39,490 bases of DNA from Hyphomicrobiales bacterium. Lineage in GTDB: Bacteria > Pseudomonadota > Alphaproteobacteria > Rhizobiales > Xanthobacteraceae. The notes beneath the pieces were generated by a model. That model had not been told where the DNA came from and made no database searches. It saw nothing but the letters and a program-made list of their open reading frames with translations. Shown here piece after piece: positions 22,057-32,529 of the stretch. The stretch spans positions 1-39,490 of the forward strand of contig JAHFPN010000008.1 of NCBI GenBank assembly GCA_023269635.1. Direction: 5' to 3'. Each line of letters starts with the position of its first letter. Position 1 is the stretch's first letter. A program made the position numbers and the translations under genes.

Positions 22057-23502
22057 TCACTCCTGCAGCAAGCGCTTCAGCACCTCGATCTCCTCGGCCA
22101 GCGCCTTGTCGCCCTGCACCAGGCCCTCGATCTTGCGCACCGCATGCAAGACCGTGGTGTGATCGCGCCCGCCGAAACGCCGGCCGATCTCGGGCAGCGA
22201 GCGGAGCGTGAGCGTCTTGGCGAGATACATGGCGATCTGGCGCGGCCGCACCACGTTGGCGGTGCGGCGCGAGGACAGCAGGTCCGCGCGCGACACCCCA
22301 TAGTGCTTGGAGACCACCCGCAATATGTCCTCGACCCGGATGCGGCGGGGATCGGCGGGCCGGACGAGGTCGCGGATTACCTCATCGGCCATCTCGACCG
22401 TCACCGGCCGCCCGCTCAGCTGGTTGTGGGCCAGGAGGCGGTTCACGGCGCCGTCGAGGTCGCGGCCGTTCTGGGTCACCTGCCGCGCCACGTGGCTGAC
22501 CACGGCGGCGGGCACGTCGAAGCCCGGGTGCTCGGCCTTGAGCGCCGCCACGCGGGTTTCGAGAATGCGGAGCCGGAGCTCCTCTTCGAGCGGCGCGATC
22601 TCGACTAGGAGCCCGCCGGCGAGGCGCGAGCGCACCCGGTCCTCGAGCATTTCGAGCTCGGCCGGCGCCCGGTCGGCGGCAATCACCACCTGCCGGCCGG
22701 CGTCCACCAGCGCGTTCAAGGTGTGACAGAACTCCTGCTGCACGGTCTTGCCCTGCAGGAACTGCAAATCGTCGATGATCAGCGCCTCGATTCCGCGCAG
22801 CGCCTCCTTGAAGGCGATCGCCGACTGGTTCTTCAGCGCGGCCACGAAGCCGTACATGAAGCGCTCGGCGGTCAGATACAGGATGCGCCGGCTGCGCGCC
22901 TCGGCCGCCCAGGCGATCGCCTGCAGGATGTGGGTCTTCCCGAAGCCGACGCCGGCATGGATGTAGAGCGGGTTGAAGCGGGGTTGCGCCCCGGCCGCGG
23001 CCTCGGCGACCTGGCGGGCGGCGGCGTGGGCCAGCGCGTTCGAGCGGCCGACCAGGAAGGTCGCGAAGGTGAGACGCGGATCGAGCGGCGATCCGCTATT
23101 GGCGTCGGTGCGGGCGGCGGCGCCGGCCTGGGCCGCCCGCGCGGCGGCTTGGCGCACGGCGGCGAGCGCCGGAGCGGCGACGCTCGCCGGCTTCGGTTCG
23201 CCATTCGGCGCGCGGGTGATCGCGGAGCGCACCTGAAGCTCGATCTTCTTCAGATCCGAGATTTCATCGCGCCAGAGCGCAAGCAGACGTTCGGCGTAGT
23301 GCGACTGGATCCAGTTGCGAAGGAAGCGGGTCGGAACCGACAGCCGCACGGCTTCCGGGCCGGCGCCGTCGAGCTCCATGCGCGCGAACCAGCTCGAGTA
23401 GACGTCCTCGCCGACCTCGGCGCGCAGGCGACGGCGCACGCGATCCCAGTGACCGGCGTCCTGATCGCCGCCGCCGGGCTCTTTGGGATCGCGTGACGAC
23501 AT
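22057..23502 (-). CDS. dnaA: Chromosomal replication initiator DnaA
   Basis: [33 protein letters not shown]-terminal [20 protein letters not shown]. Confidence 0.97.
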   Translation of the reverse strand: MSSRDPKEPGGGDQDAGHWDRVRRRLRAEVGEDVYSSWFARMELDGAGPEAVRLSVPTRFLRNWIQSHYAERLLALWRDEISDLKKIELQVRSAITRAPNGEPKPASVAAPALAAVRQAAARAAQAGAAARTDANSGSPLDPRLTFATFLVGRSNALAHAAARQVAEAAAGAQPRFNPLYIHAGVGFGKTHILQAIAWAAEARSRRILYLTAERFMYGFVAALKNQSAIAFKEALRGIEALIIDDLQFLQGKTVQQEFCHTLNALVDAGRQVVIAADRAPAELEMLEDRVRSRLAGGLLVEIAPLEEELRLRILETRVAALKAEHPGFDVPAAVVSHVARQVTQNGRDLDGAVNRLLAHNQLSGRPVTVEMADEVIRDLVRPADPRRIRVEDILRVVSKHYGVSRADLLSSRRTANVVRPRQIAMYLAKTLTLRSLPEIGRRFGGRDHTTVLHAVRKIEGLVQGDKALAEEIEVLKRLLQE

Positions 23503-24472
23503 CGCGGTGAAATCCTGGTTCCGGCGAAAAGGATCGATGCGGCTGAAACGCGCACTTCACAGGAGGGCAGACGGGCGGCGCGCCACCGCGATACGCGCGG
23601 GCGTCGCCCCAATTCGATGAATTACTGGAAAGTGCCGGTCAGAGGATCAGGACGCGGGGGCGCCTTGGCGGACCGAGAGCCAAGCCGCATCGGAAAAAAG
23701 TGCCAATCGTGGTGGCGTCCGCAACCGCGCAGGCATCGCGCCGCGCCGGTGGCGACTGCCGATCCGCAGCGTCGAGGACGCTCGCGGAACCCAGTTCCCG
23801 TCCGTAACCCATTGCCGCCCCATTTCACCGCCCGATGGCCCGGGCGGAAATCTTGTTTCTTGTTCGCCGGGATCGCTTCGCGGACAAAACCCCGCGAGCG
23901 GTCGACGCACGCCTGCTACCCCCGGCTGCCCGAGACGAACGCCGAACCTCCGGCACCATCCGACCTCGACGCACCGGCGATCCGACCGAATTCGATCATG
24001 GTTCGCTCCGACTCTTCGATGACGAGTGAGAACCTGGAGCAACTGCCGCAGACCCTTCGAGCGAGGCCCGAAGAGCATTCAAACGATAGACACACTCGCC
24101 TAGCCCGCGCAATGGGGAGAGCGTCGGAAATCGTTGCGGCGAGCGGGCTCGAGGTCGGTTCGCGGCAGTGCGCGGCGGCCGAGGACTCGAACAAAGCTCT
24201 GAGGTCATTCGGAGAATCTGCGCGAGCGGCGCGCGCGGTGCAGAAACCACGCGCCCGATCAATTTTTTCTTCGCGGCGCGCGGTCAACGCCCGATGCCGA
24301 GCGGAATCGACGCGACGCGCGTCGCCTTGGAGCCAAGTTTCTGCCGGCGCTCGGAATTTTCTGCGTGCGAATTTTCGCGCCGGCGATCGGCCGCGCCCGC
24401 ACCGTTCCGCTGCCGCGAGCCGGATCGCCGCCATGGTCGGCTGCGGCTGAAAATTTCCCGGGGCCAAACGAA

Positions 24473-24493
24473 AATCCGGCCAGCGGCCGGATT
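24473..24493 (-). terminator. Rho-independent terminator of rpsT
   Basis: On minus strand aatccggcc-gct-ggccggatt followed by ttcgttt; 30 nt past the rpsT stop. Confidence 0.78.
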
Positions 24494-24522
24494 CCCACGC
24501 GCCAACGCTGCGAAATCGGCGA

Positions 24523-24789
24523 TCAGCCGCCGAGCTTGCGCACGCGCTGGCTCAAGCGCGAAACTTTGCGCGAGGCGGCATTGCGATGCATGATACCGAT
24601 GCGCGCCGCGCGCATGATTACCGGCTCGGCGGCGGCGAACGCCTCGCGCGCCTTCTTGGCGTCGCCCGCGGCGATCGCCTCCTCCACCCGGCGCACCGCG
24701 CTGCGCATGCGCGTCCGGCGCGCCGTATTGACCGCGGTCCGATGCGCGATCTTGCGCGCGGCCTTCCGGGCCGAAGAGGTGTTCGCCAT
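24523..24789 (-). CDS. rpsT: 30S ribosomal protein S20
   Basis: 88 aa [43 protein letters not shown]...; ORF-track start is upstream of the true ATG. Confidence 0.96.
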   Translation of the reverse strand: MANTSSARKAARKIAHRTAVNTARRTRMRSAVRRVEEAIAAGDAKKAREAFAAAEPVIMRAARIGIMHRNAASRKVSRLSQRVRKLGG

Positions 24790-24930
24790 TCCCGCACTTT
24801 CCGCGTTCGGGCAACGCGCCCGCGTCACCGAAACCTGATTCCACGAGGGAAGACGCGGCGGCCGGAAGGCCGCCGCGACGGCGCGGACCATAGTCGGCGC
24901 CCCCGCCCCCGTCAACGGCGCCAATTCGCC

Positions 24931-25704
24931 TCAGCGGTGCTTGAAGTCGGGCGTGCGCTTCTCGACGAAGGCGGCCATGCCCTCCTTCTGGTCGGCGGTG
25001 GCGAACATGGAATGGAACAGCCGCCGCTCGAAGCGCACCCCCTCGGCGAGCGAAATCTCGTAGGCCCGGTTGATGCTCTCCTTCGCCATCATCACGATCG
25101 GCCGCGACATGCTGGCAATGGTGTCGGCGATTTTCAGCGCCTCCTCCATGAGCTTGGCCGCGGGCACCACGCGGGCGACGAGACCGGAGCGCTCGGCCTC
25201 CTCGACGCCCATCATCCGGCCGGTGAGGCAGAGGTCCATGGCCTTGGCCTTGCCGACGATGCGCGGCAGGCGCTGGGTGCCGCCGATCCCGGGCATGACC
25301 CCGAGCTTGATCTCGGGCTGCCCGAACTGGGCATTGTCGGCGGCGATCACGAGATCGCACATCATGGCGAGCTCGCAGCCGCCGCCGAGCGCATAGCCGG
25401 CGACCGCGGCAATGAGCGGCTTGCGCAGCCGGCCGATGCGGTCGGCCGAGGAGAAGAAGTCCTCAAGATAAGTGCCGGGGTAAGAACGGTTCTGCATCTC
25501 CTTGATGTCGGCGCCGGCGGCGAAGGCCTTGTCGGAGCCGGTGAGCAGCATGCAGCCGATCGCGGGGTCGGCGTCGAAGGCCTCGAGCGCCGCGATCAGC
25601 TCGGCGAGCAGCGCCTGATTGAGCGCGTTCAGCGCTTTCGGCCGGTTGAAGGTGACCACGCCGACGCGGCCGCGCGTCTCGGCCAGGATGTGCTCGTAAG
25701 CCAT
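24931..25704 (-). CDS. Enoyl-CoA hydratase/isomerase family protein
   Basis: [62 protein letters not shown]; about 257 aa. Confidence 0.95.
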   Translation of the reverse strand: MAYEHILAETRGRVGVVTFNRPKALNALNQALLAELIAALEAFDADPAIGCMLLTGSDKAFAAGADIKEMQNRSYPGTYLEDFFSSADRIGRLRKPLIAAVAGYALGGGCELAMMCDLVIAADNAQFGQPEIKLGVMPGIGGTQRLPRIVGKAKAMDLCLTGRMMGVEEAERSGLVARVVPAAKLMEEALKIADTIASMSRPIVMMAKESINRAYEISLAEGVRFERRLFHSMFATADQKEGMAAFVEKRTPDFKHR

Positions 25705-25756
25705 GGGACCGTCCTCCCGCTGCCTAGCTAAAGGAGAGGTCCGGGCGGCGCAACGT

Positions 25757-26638
25757 TCAGCGCTGGCAGACCGGACAATAGAAGGTGGAGCGGCCGGTCT
25801 GCACCAGGCGGCGGATGCGGCCCTTGCAACGAGGCCGCGGGCAGTTCTCGCCCGCACGGTCATAGACCCGGAAGCGGTGCTGGAATTCGCCGAGCTCGCC
25901 GTCGGCTCGCACGTAATCGCGCAAAGTGGAGCCGCCGGCCTCAATGGCCTCGGCGAGCACCGCCTTGATCGCCTTGACCAGCGCCTTGGCGGCGCCGGTC
26001 GGCGCCCCGGCGCGCGCGGCGAGCACCGAAGCGCGCCGGCGCGGGGAAAGTCGGGCGCGGTGCAGCGCCTCGCACACATATATATTGCCCAAGCCCGCCA
26101 CCACCCGCTGGTCGGACAGCGCGGCCTTGAGGCTGGTTTTCTTGGCCCAACATGCGCGCGCGAGCGTTCTCGCATCGAACGCCGCGTCCAGCGGCTCGGG
26201 CCCAAGCGCTTGAAAGAGCTTGTGGCGCTCAAGCTCGCTCGCCCGCACCAGGAGCATCGCGCCAAAACGGCGCGGATCGTTGAAAATGACGGTCGCGCCC
26301 GAGGAGAGCTCGAACACGATGTGATCGTGGGCGTCGTGCTTCGAGCGCGGCATGAGGAATTCGCCGGGTGTCCGCGCGCCGCCCGCATGCGAGATGCGGA
26401 ACGAGCCCGACATGCCGAGATGCATCACCAGCACCTCGCCGTCGTCGAGCTCGGCCAGGAGATATTTCGCGCGCCGGCCGAGGCGCTCGATGCGGCGCCC
26501 GGCGAGCCGCTCGGCGAAGTTCGCCGGCAGCGGCCAGCGTAAGTCAGCGCGCCGCGCCTCGACCCGCTCAATGGTGGCGCCCAGCATCACCGGCGCGAGG
26601 CCGCGCCGCACGGTTTCGACTTCGGGAAGCTCGGGCAC
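25757..26638 (-). CDS. mutM: Formamidopyrimidine-DNA glycosylase
   Basis: (V/M)[15 protein letters not shown] at GTG 26638; C-terminal zinc finger [30 protein letters not shown]. Confidence 0.96.
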   Translation of the reverse strand: MPELPEVETVRRGLAPVMLGATIERVEARRADLRWPLPANFAERLAGRRIERLGRRAKYLLAELDDGEVLVMHLGMSGSFRISHAGGARTPGEFLMPRSKHDAHDHIVFELSSGATVIFNDPRRFGAMLLVRASELERHKLFQALGPEPLDAAFDARTLARACWAKKTSLKAALSDQRVVAGLGNIYVCEALHRARLSPRRRASVLAARAGAPTGAAKALVKAIKAVLAEAIEAGGSTLRDYVRADGELGEFQHRFRVYDRAGENCPRPRCKGRIRRLVQTGRSTFYCPVCQR

Positions 26639-26720
26639 GTTTACCCTCCCCCGCATCGGGGGCGACGGTGATAGCCTCTCGCCGGTCCGCGCGCTATGGT
26701 CCACGCCGATCGAGAGAGCG

Positions 26721-27470
26721 ATGTCAGACACCACCCATTTCGGCTTCAAGAGCGTGCCGCTCGAAGACAAGCAGCGGCGCGTGGACGACGTGTTCGACAA
26801 GGTGGCGCGCCGCTACGACCTGATGAACGACCTGATGTCGGGCGGCCTGCACCGGCAATGGAAGGACGCGCTGGTCGCCAAGCTCAGGCCGCCGAAGACG
26901 CGCGCCTTCGACCTCCTCGACGTCGCCGGCGGCACCGGCGATATCGCGTTCCGCGCCGTTGCGGCCGGGGGCCCGCGCACGCATGCGATCGTGGCCGACA
27001 TCAACGGCGATATGCTCAGCGTAGGCCGCGCCCGCGCCGCGCAACGCAGCCTTACCGCCCGGGTCGAGTTCGTCGAGGCCAATGCCGAGGCGCTGCCGTT
27101 CGCCGACCGGCGCTTCGATGCCGTCACCATCGCGTTCGGCATCCGCAACGTGCCGCGGATCGAGGCGGCGCTCGGCGAGATGTTCCGGGTATTGAAGCGC
27201 GGCGGCCGCTTCCTGTGCCTCGAATTCTCGCACGTCGACGTGCCGGGACTCGACGCGCTCTACCAGGCCTATTCGTTCCGGGTGATCCCCGAGCTCGGCC
27301 GGGCCGTGGTCGGCGACGCCGAGCCCTATCGGTATCTGGTGGAGTCGATCCGCCGCTTCCCCGAGCGCGAGGCCTTCGCCGGGCTGATGCGCAACGCCGG
27401 TTTCGCGCGGGTTAGCGCGACCCCGATTTCCGGCGGCATCGTCGCGCTCCATTCCGGCTGGCGGCTCTGA
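26721..27470 (+). CDS. ubiE: Demethylmenaquinone/ubiquinone biosynthesis C-methyltransferase
   Basis: [55 protein letters not shown]. Confidence 0.96.
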   Translation: MSDTTHFGFKSVPLEDKQRRVDDVFDKVARRYDLMNDLMSGGLHRQWKDALVAKLRPPKTRAFDLLDVAGGTGDIAFRAVAAGGPRTHAIVADINGDMLSVGRARAAQRSLTARVEFVEANAEALPFADRRFDAVTIAFGIRNVPRIEAALGEMFRVLKRGGRFLCLEFSHVDVPGLDALYQAYSFRVIPELGRAVVGDAEPYRYLVESIRRFPEREAFAGLMRNAGFARVSATPISGGIVALHSGWRL

Positions 27471-27477
27471 GGCGCCC

Positions 27478-29043
27478 TTGCTCGCCGCGATCGTGCATCT
27501 TTCGCGCCTGACCCGCGCCGGTTTCGTGCTCACGCGCGAGGGCGTGCTGGCGCTGGTGGACCCGGCAACGCTGCCCGCCGGCGCACGGCTGCTCGTGCGC
27601 GCGGCCCGCCTTATCGAGCGGCGCAATCCCGGCGGCGGCGCGGTGCGGCTCGCCGCGGCGCTGACGCGGCTCGGGCCCACCTACGTCAAGCTCGGCCAGT
27701 TCCTCGCCACCCGCCCGGACGTCGTCGGCGTCGTCATCGCCCGCGACCTCGAGACGCTGCAAGACAAGATGGCGCCGTTCCCGCAAAGCGAAGCCGAGGC
27801 CGCGATCGTCGAGGCGCTCGGCAAGCCGATGGCGGAGCTCTACGCCTCGTTCGGCACCGCGGTCGCCGCCGCCTCGATCGCGCAAGTGCATCGCGCCGAG
27901 GTGGGCGGAGCGGAGGGCGCGCGCGCGGTCGCGGTCAAAGTGCTGCGGCCCGCGATCGAGCCGCGCTTCCAGCGCGACCTCGATACGTTCTTCTTCGCCG
28001 CGCGGCTGGCCGAGCGGCACTCGGCCGAAGCGCGGCGGCTCAGGCAGGTGAGCGCGGTCGCGACGTTCGCGCGCGCGGTCGCGATCGAGTTGGACCTCCG
28101 GCTCGAGGGCGCGGCCTTCGCCGAGCTCGCCGAGAACACCAGGAACGACCCGGATTTCCGCGTGCCGTCCGTGGACTGGGAACGCACCGCGCGACGCGTG
28201 CTCACCACCGAATGGGTCGACGGCATCCCGCTTTCGGACCGCGACGCGCTCATCCGCGCCGGGCACGACCCGGTCAAGCTCGCGCGCACGCTGATCCAGA
28301 ATTTCCTGCGCCAGGCGATCCGCGACGGCTTCTTCCATGCCGACCTGCACCCGGGAAATCTGTTCGTCGACGCGGAAGGCCGGCTGGTGGCGGTCGATTG
28401 CGGGATCATGGGCCGGCTCGGGCCCAAGGAGCAGAAGTTCCTCGCCGAAATCCTGTTCGGTTTCATCACCCGCGACTGGCGGCGCACCGCCGAGATTCAT
28501 TTCGAGGCCGGCTACGTGCCGCCGCAACATTCGATCGAGGACTTCGCCCAAGCGATCCGCGCCATCGGCGAGCCGATCCACGACCGCCGCGCCGACGAGA
28601 TCTCGATGGCGAAGTTGCTCACGCTCCTGTTTGAGGTGACCGCGCTGTTCGACATGCAGACGCGGCCGGAGCTTCTGCTCCTGCAGAAGACCATGGTGGT
28701 GGCCGAAGGCGTCGCGCGCAGCCTCGACCCCAAGCTCGACATGTGGGCGGTCTCGGAGCCGGTGGTGCGCGAATGGGTCGAGCGCCATCTCGGGCCGGTG
28801 GGCCGGATCGAGGAGGCGGCGGCCGAGCTCGGCGGTATCGGACGGCTGATCGGGAACGCGCCGGCCTTGCTCACGCGCGCGGCGTCAACGCTCGAGCGCT
28901 TCGACGAGCAGACCAAGGACGGCCTGGTGCTGGCGCCGAAAACGGTCGAGGCCATCGGCCGCGCCGAGGCCAAGCACTGGCGCTGGACCGCGTTCGCGCT
29001 CTGGGTGATCGCGGGCCTGGTCGCGATCTGGCTGTTCCGTTGA
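27478..29043 (+). CDS. ubiB: 2-polyprenylphenol 6-hydroxylase / ABC1-family UbiB
   Basis: LGPTYVKLGQFLATRPDVVG, AAASIAQVHRAE, HADLHPGNLFVD; C-terminal TM. Start is TTG. Confidence 0.94.
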   Translation: MLAAIVHLSRLTRAGFVLTREGVLALVDPATLPAGARLLVRAARLIERRNPGGGAVRLAAALTRLGPTYVKLGQFLATRPDVVGVVIARDLETLQDKMAPFPQSEAEAAIVEALGKPMAELYASFGTAVAAASIAQVHRAEVGGAEGARAVAVKVLRPAIEPRFQRDLDTFFFAARLAERHSAEARRLRQVSAVATFARAVAIELDLRLEGAAFAELAENTRNDPDFRVPSVDWERTARRVLTTEWVDGIPLSDRDALIRAGHDPVKLARTLIQNFLRQAIRDGFFHADLHPGNLFVDAEGRLVAVDCGIMGRLGPKEQKFLAEILFGFITRDWRRTAEIHFEAGYVPPQHSIEDFAQAIRAIGEPIHDRRADEISMAKLLTLLFEVTALFDMQTRPELLLLQKTMVVAEGVARSLDPKLDMWAVSEPVVREWVERHLGPVGRIEEAAAELGGIGRLIGNAPALLTRAASTLERFDEQTKDGLVLAPKTVEAIGRAEAKHWRWTAFALWVIAGLVAIWLFR

Positions 29044-29093
29044 GCGTTAAGCATAGAAGCGGTTCGCACGGCCTGCGCGCGGGCCAAGCCATT

Positions 29094-29155
29094 GGCGCGC
29101 CCGCCGGTAAATGCAATAATTGTACAGCTAAGTTCTGAGTTTTAGCGGGCGCGCC
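29094..29155. repeat. 11-bp inverted repeat flanking an AT-rich 40-nt segment
   Basis: ggcgcgcccgc (29094-29104) / gcgggcgcgcc (29145-29155) around ggtaaatgcaataattgtacagctaag...; ubiB-coaBC gap. Confidence 0.7.
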
Positions 29156-29199
29156 CGCGAGGCCCACCTCTAAAGGCTCTTTAGTCTCCGGCTCCCATC

Positions 29200-30423
29200 A
29201 TGTCCCTTCAGGGCAAGCGTATCCTGCTCGTGATCGGCGGCGGCATCGCCGCCTATAAATGCCTCGATCTAATCCGTCGCTTACGCGAGCGCGGCGCGCG
29301 CGTGCGGGTGGTGATGACGCGGGCGGCGCAGGAATTCGTGACGCCGCTCTCGGTCAGCGCGCTCGCCGGCGAACGCGCGCACAACGATCTCTTCGATCCG
29401 GCGAGCGAGTTCGACGTCGGCCATATCCGGCTCGCGCGCGAGACCGATCTCGTGGTGGTGGCGCCGGCGACCGCCGACCTCATGGCCAAGATGGCGCAGG
29501 GCGTGGCCAACGATCTCGCCACCACCGTTCTTCTGGCGACCGACAAGAAGATCCTGCTGGCGCCGGCCATGAACCCGCAGATGTGGGCGCATCCGGCGAC
29601 GCGGCGAAACCACGCGCGACTCATTTCCGACGGCTGCCTGTTCGTCGGCCCGAATGCGGGCGAGATGGCGGAAGCGGGCGAAGCCGGCCTCGGCCGCATG
29701 GCCGAGCCCCTGGAGATCGCCGCCGCGATCGAGGACGCGCTTTCGGCCGAGCCCGAGCGCACGGCGCTGCAGGGCCGGCGCCTGCTCGTGACCTCGGGGC
29801 CGACGCTCGAGCCGATCGATCCGGTGCGCTTTCTCTCGAACCGCTCCTCGGGCCGGCAGGGTCATGCGGTCGCGTACGCGGCCGCGCGCGCCGGCGCGGA
29901 TGTGATCCTGGTGTCCGGTCCGGTCGCGATCTCCGACCCGATCGGCGTCAGGACCACCCATGTCGAGACCGCGCGCGAAATGCTCACAGCCGCCGAAGCG
30001 GCGCTGCCGGTCGACGCCGCGGTCTGCGTCGCCGCGGTCGCCGATTGGCGGGCCGATCACCAAGCCAGCGAGAAGCTGAAGAAGCAGAAGGGCAAGCCGC
30101 CGGCGCTCGCGCTGGTCGAGAACCCGGACGTGCTCGCGCGCATCGCCCATCACGCGCGCCGGCCGAAGCTCGTGGTCGGCTTCGCGGCCGAAACCGAGAA
30201 CTTGATTGAGAACGCGCGTGAAAAGCTCGCGCGCAAGGGCTGCGACTGGATCGTGGCGAACGACGTCTCGGCCGAAACCGGCGTGCTCGGCGGCCTGGCA
30301 AACCAGATTCACTTGGTGACCCGGAAGGGCGTCGAAGCCTGGCCGCTACAAAGCAAGGAAGTGGTCGCGGGCGTCCTGGTGAAGCGGATTGCCGACGCGC
30401 TCAAGGCGGGGGTGAACGCGTGA
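29200..30423 (+). CDS. coaBC: Bifunctional phosphopantothenoylcysteine decarboxylase / phosphopantothenate-cysteine ligase
   Basis: [59 protein letters not shown]. Confidence 0.96.
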   Translation: MSLQGKRILLVIGGGIAAYKCLDLIRRLRERGARVRVVMTRAAQEFVTPLSVSALAGERAHNDLFDPASEFDVGHIRLARETDLVVVAPATADLMAKMAQGVANDLATTVLLATDKKILLAPAMNPQMWAHPATRRNHARLISDGCLFVGPNAGEMAEAGEAGLGRMAEPLEIAAAIEDALSAEPERTALQGRRLLVTSGPTLEPIDPVRFLSNRSSGRQGHAVAYAAARAGADVILVSGPVAISDPIGVRTTHVETAREMLTAAEAALPVDAAVCVAAVADWRADHQASEKLKKQKGKPPALALVENPDVLARIAHHARRPKLVVGFAAETENLIENAREKLARKGCDWIVANDVSAETGVLGGLANQIHLVTRKGVEAWPLQSKEVVAGVLVKRIADALKAGVNA

Positions 30424-30896
30424 GCACGCTCTCGGTTCCGTTCCAGCGGCTGCCGCACGCGCGCGGCCTGCCCGCGCCCGCCTATGCCAGCGAAGGCGCG
30501 GCCGGGCTCGATCTCGCCGCCGCAGTGCCCGAGGACCATCCAGTGCAGCTCGCGCCGGGCGGCTGGGCCGCAATTCCGACCGGCCTCGTGTTCGCGATCC
30601 CGCCGGGCTTCGAGGGCCAGGTGCGGCCGCGCTCGGGGCTCGCGCTCGGCAAGGCGGTGACCGTCTTGAACGCCCCCGGCACCGTCGACTCGGACTATCG
30701 CGGCGAGGTGCGGGTGTTGCTGATCAACCATGGCCCGGAGCCGTTTTCGGTGACCCGGGGCCTGCGCATCGCCCAGATTGTGATCGCGCCGATCGCGCGC
30801 GCGACGCTGGCCGAAGTCAAAGAGCTGCCCGCCACCGCCCGGGCCGAGGGCGGCTTCGGCTCGACCGGGCTCGAGAGCCGAGCGGCGAACGGGTAG
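30420..30896 (+). CDS. dut: dUTP diphosphatase
   Basis: [49 protein letters not shown] motifs. Confidence 0.95.
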   Translation: MSTLSVPFQRLPHARGLPAPAYASEGAAGLDLAAAVPEDHPVQLAPGGWAAIPTGLVFAIPPGFEGQVRPRSGLALGKAVTVLNAPGTVDSDYRGEVRVLLINHGPEPFSVTRGLRIAQIVIAPIARATLAEVKELPATARAEGGFGSTGLESRAANG

Positions 30897-30899
30897 GCC

Positions 30900-31340
30900 A
30901 TGGCGCGGCTCTCCCAGAAAAGCCTGCTCGCGGTCGCCGCCGTGATCGAAATCGCGATCCATGCGCGCGGCCAGCCGGTGGCGGCCAAGGCGCTCGCCGA
31001 GCGCCACAAGCTGCCGCCGCGGCATCTGGAGCCGGTATTGCAGGCGCTGGTGCACGCAGGCGTGCTCAAGGGCGTGCGCGGCCCGCGCGGCGGCTACGAG
31101 CTCGCACGCGAGCGGCGGCGGATTTCCGTGGCCGAGATCGTGCGCGTGGCGGAAGCGACCGCCGCGGCCGAGGCGGGCGCCACCCCGGCGCTGGTCGCGC
31201 GCGTGGTGGGCCCCGCGATCGCGCACGCGGAGAAGGCGTTCGAGAGCGCGCTCGCGACCGTGACGATCGAGAGCCTGTGTCAGGAGGCGGAGAAGCACGG
31301 GCTGGTGGAGGCAGAGGTCGCCGCCGATTTCAACATCTAG
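30900..31340 (+). CDS. Rrf2-family transcriptional regulator
   Basis: MARLSQKSLLAVAAVIEIAIHARGQPVAAKALAERHKLPPRHLEPVLQALVHAGVLKGVRGPRGGYELARE. Confidence 0.92.
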   Translation: MARLSQKSLLAVAAVIEIAIHARGQPVAAKALAERHKLPPRHLEPVLQALVHAGVLKGVRGPRGGYELARERRRISVAEIVRVAEATAAAEAGATPALVARVVGPAIAHAEKAFESALATVTIESLCQEAEKHGLVEAEVAADFNI

Positions 31341-31436
31341 CGTCGGTTATTTATGGAAATCTCGACACTTATCGCGTGAATATGCTAGGGGCTCGCTAGA
31401 ACTTCCGCCTATCTTCAGAAAAACCGAGACGCTGCA

Positions 31437-32429
31437 ATGGCCGAACCGCTGCGCCGACCCATGAAGGAAGCCGCCCCGGCGCACGCGCCGGGCCGCGGCC
31501 GCATCTTCAACTCGATCACCGACACGATCGGCGACACGCCGCTGGTGCGCCTCAACCGGCTGCCGCAGATGCGCGGGGTCAAGGCCCAGATCCTCGCCAA
31601 GCTCGAGTTCTTCAATCCGGTCGGCAGCGTCAAGGACCGGATCGGCGTTTCCATGGTCGACGCGCTCGAGGCCGCGGGCGAGATCAACCCGGACACGGTG
31701 CTGGTCGAGCCGACCTCGGGCAATACCGGCATTGCGCTCGCCTTCGTCGCTGCCGCGCGCGGCTATCGGCTGATCCTCGTCATGCCCGAGACCATGTCGC
31801 TAGAACGGCGCAAGATGCTGGCGTTGCTCGGCGCCGAGCTCGTGCTCACCGAGGGGCCGAAGGGCATGAAAGGCGCCGTCGCCAAGGCCGAGGAGCTCCT
31901 GCGCGAGATCCCGAACTCGGTGATGCCGCAGCAGTTCCGCAACCCGGCGAACCCTGAGATCCATCGCCGCACCACCGCCGAGGAGATCTGGAACGACACC
32001 GGCGGCGCGGTCGACGTGATCGTGGCCGGCGTCGGCACCGGCGGCACCATCACCGGCGTCGGCCAGGTGCTGAAACCGCGCAAGCCCTCGCTCCGCATCG
32101 TCGCGGTCGAGCCCGAGGACAGCCCGGTGCTCTCCGGCGGCCCGGCCGGGCCGCACAAAATCCAGGGCATCGGCGCCGGCTTCATCCCGGAGGTACTCGA
32201 CCGCTCGGTGGTGGACGAGGTCGTCACCGTCGGCAACCAGACCGCCTTCGACACCGCGCGCGCGGTGGCGCGCTACGAGGGAATCCCGGTCGGCATTTCC
32301 TCGGGCGCCGCGATCGCCGCCGCCTTCGAGGTCGGCGGCCGCCCCGAATACGCGGGCAAGACCGTGGTCGTGGTGGTGCCTTCGTTCGCCGAGCGCTATC
32401 TCTCGACCGCCCTGTTCGAGGGCCTTTGA
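31437..32429 (+). CDS. cysK: Cysteine synthase A (O-acetylserine sulfhydrylase)
   Basis: [59 protein letters not shown]. Confidence 0.95.
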   Translation: MAEPLRRPMKEAAPAHAPGRGRIFNSITDTIGDTPLVRLNRLPQMRGVKAQILAKLEFFNPVGSVKDRIGVSMVDALEAAGEINPDTVLVEPTSGNTGIALAFVAAARGYRLILVMPETMSLERRKMLALLGAELVLTEGPKGMKGAVAKAEELLREIPNSVMPQQFRNPANPEIHRRTTAEEIWNDTGGAVDVIVAGVGTGGTITGVGQVLKPRKPSLRIVAVEPEDSPVLSGGPAGPHKIQGIGAGFIPEVLDRSVVDEVVTVGNQTAFDTARAVARYEGIPVGISSGAAIAAAFEVGGRPEYAGKTVVVVVPSFAERYLSTALFEGL

Positions 32430-32529
32430 CGCGTTAATCCCGTTCCGGCCCCTCTTCTGCCGCGACTCCGCTCGGGGTTAGAGTGGACCGATTCGCGGAC
32501 TTCGCGGGGGCAGAAGCGGGTCTTTCAAT

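Noticed and set aside
23617-24467. ORFs of 143-277 aa in the dnaA-rpsT spacer on both strands
   Set aside because: No conserved motif, skewed Arg/Ala/Ser composition, mutually overlapping; treated as non-coding.
23503-24522. Candidate oriC next to dnaA
   Set aside because: I could not see any TTATCCACA-like DnaA box cluster by eye; gene context alone is insufficient, since in several alphaproteobacteria oriC lies elsewhere (near hemE). GC-skew analysis would be decisive.
26648-26662. cccccg-cat-cggggg hairpin between mutM and ubiE
   Set aside because: Short GC hairpin in a divergent spacer of a GC-rich genome; expected by chance and without further support.
27412-28788. 458-aa minus-strand ORF
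   Set aside because: Antisense to ubiB; shadow frame.
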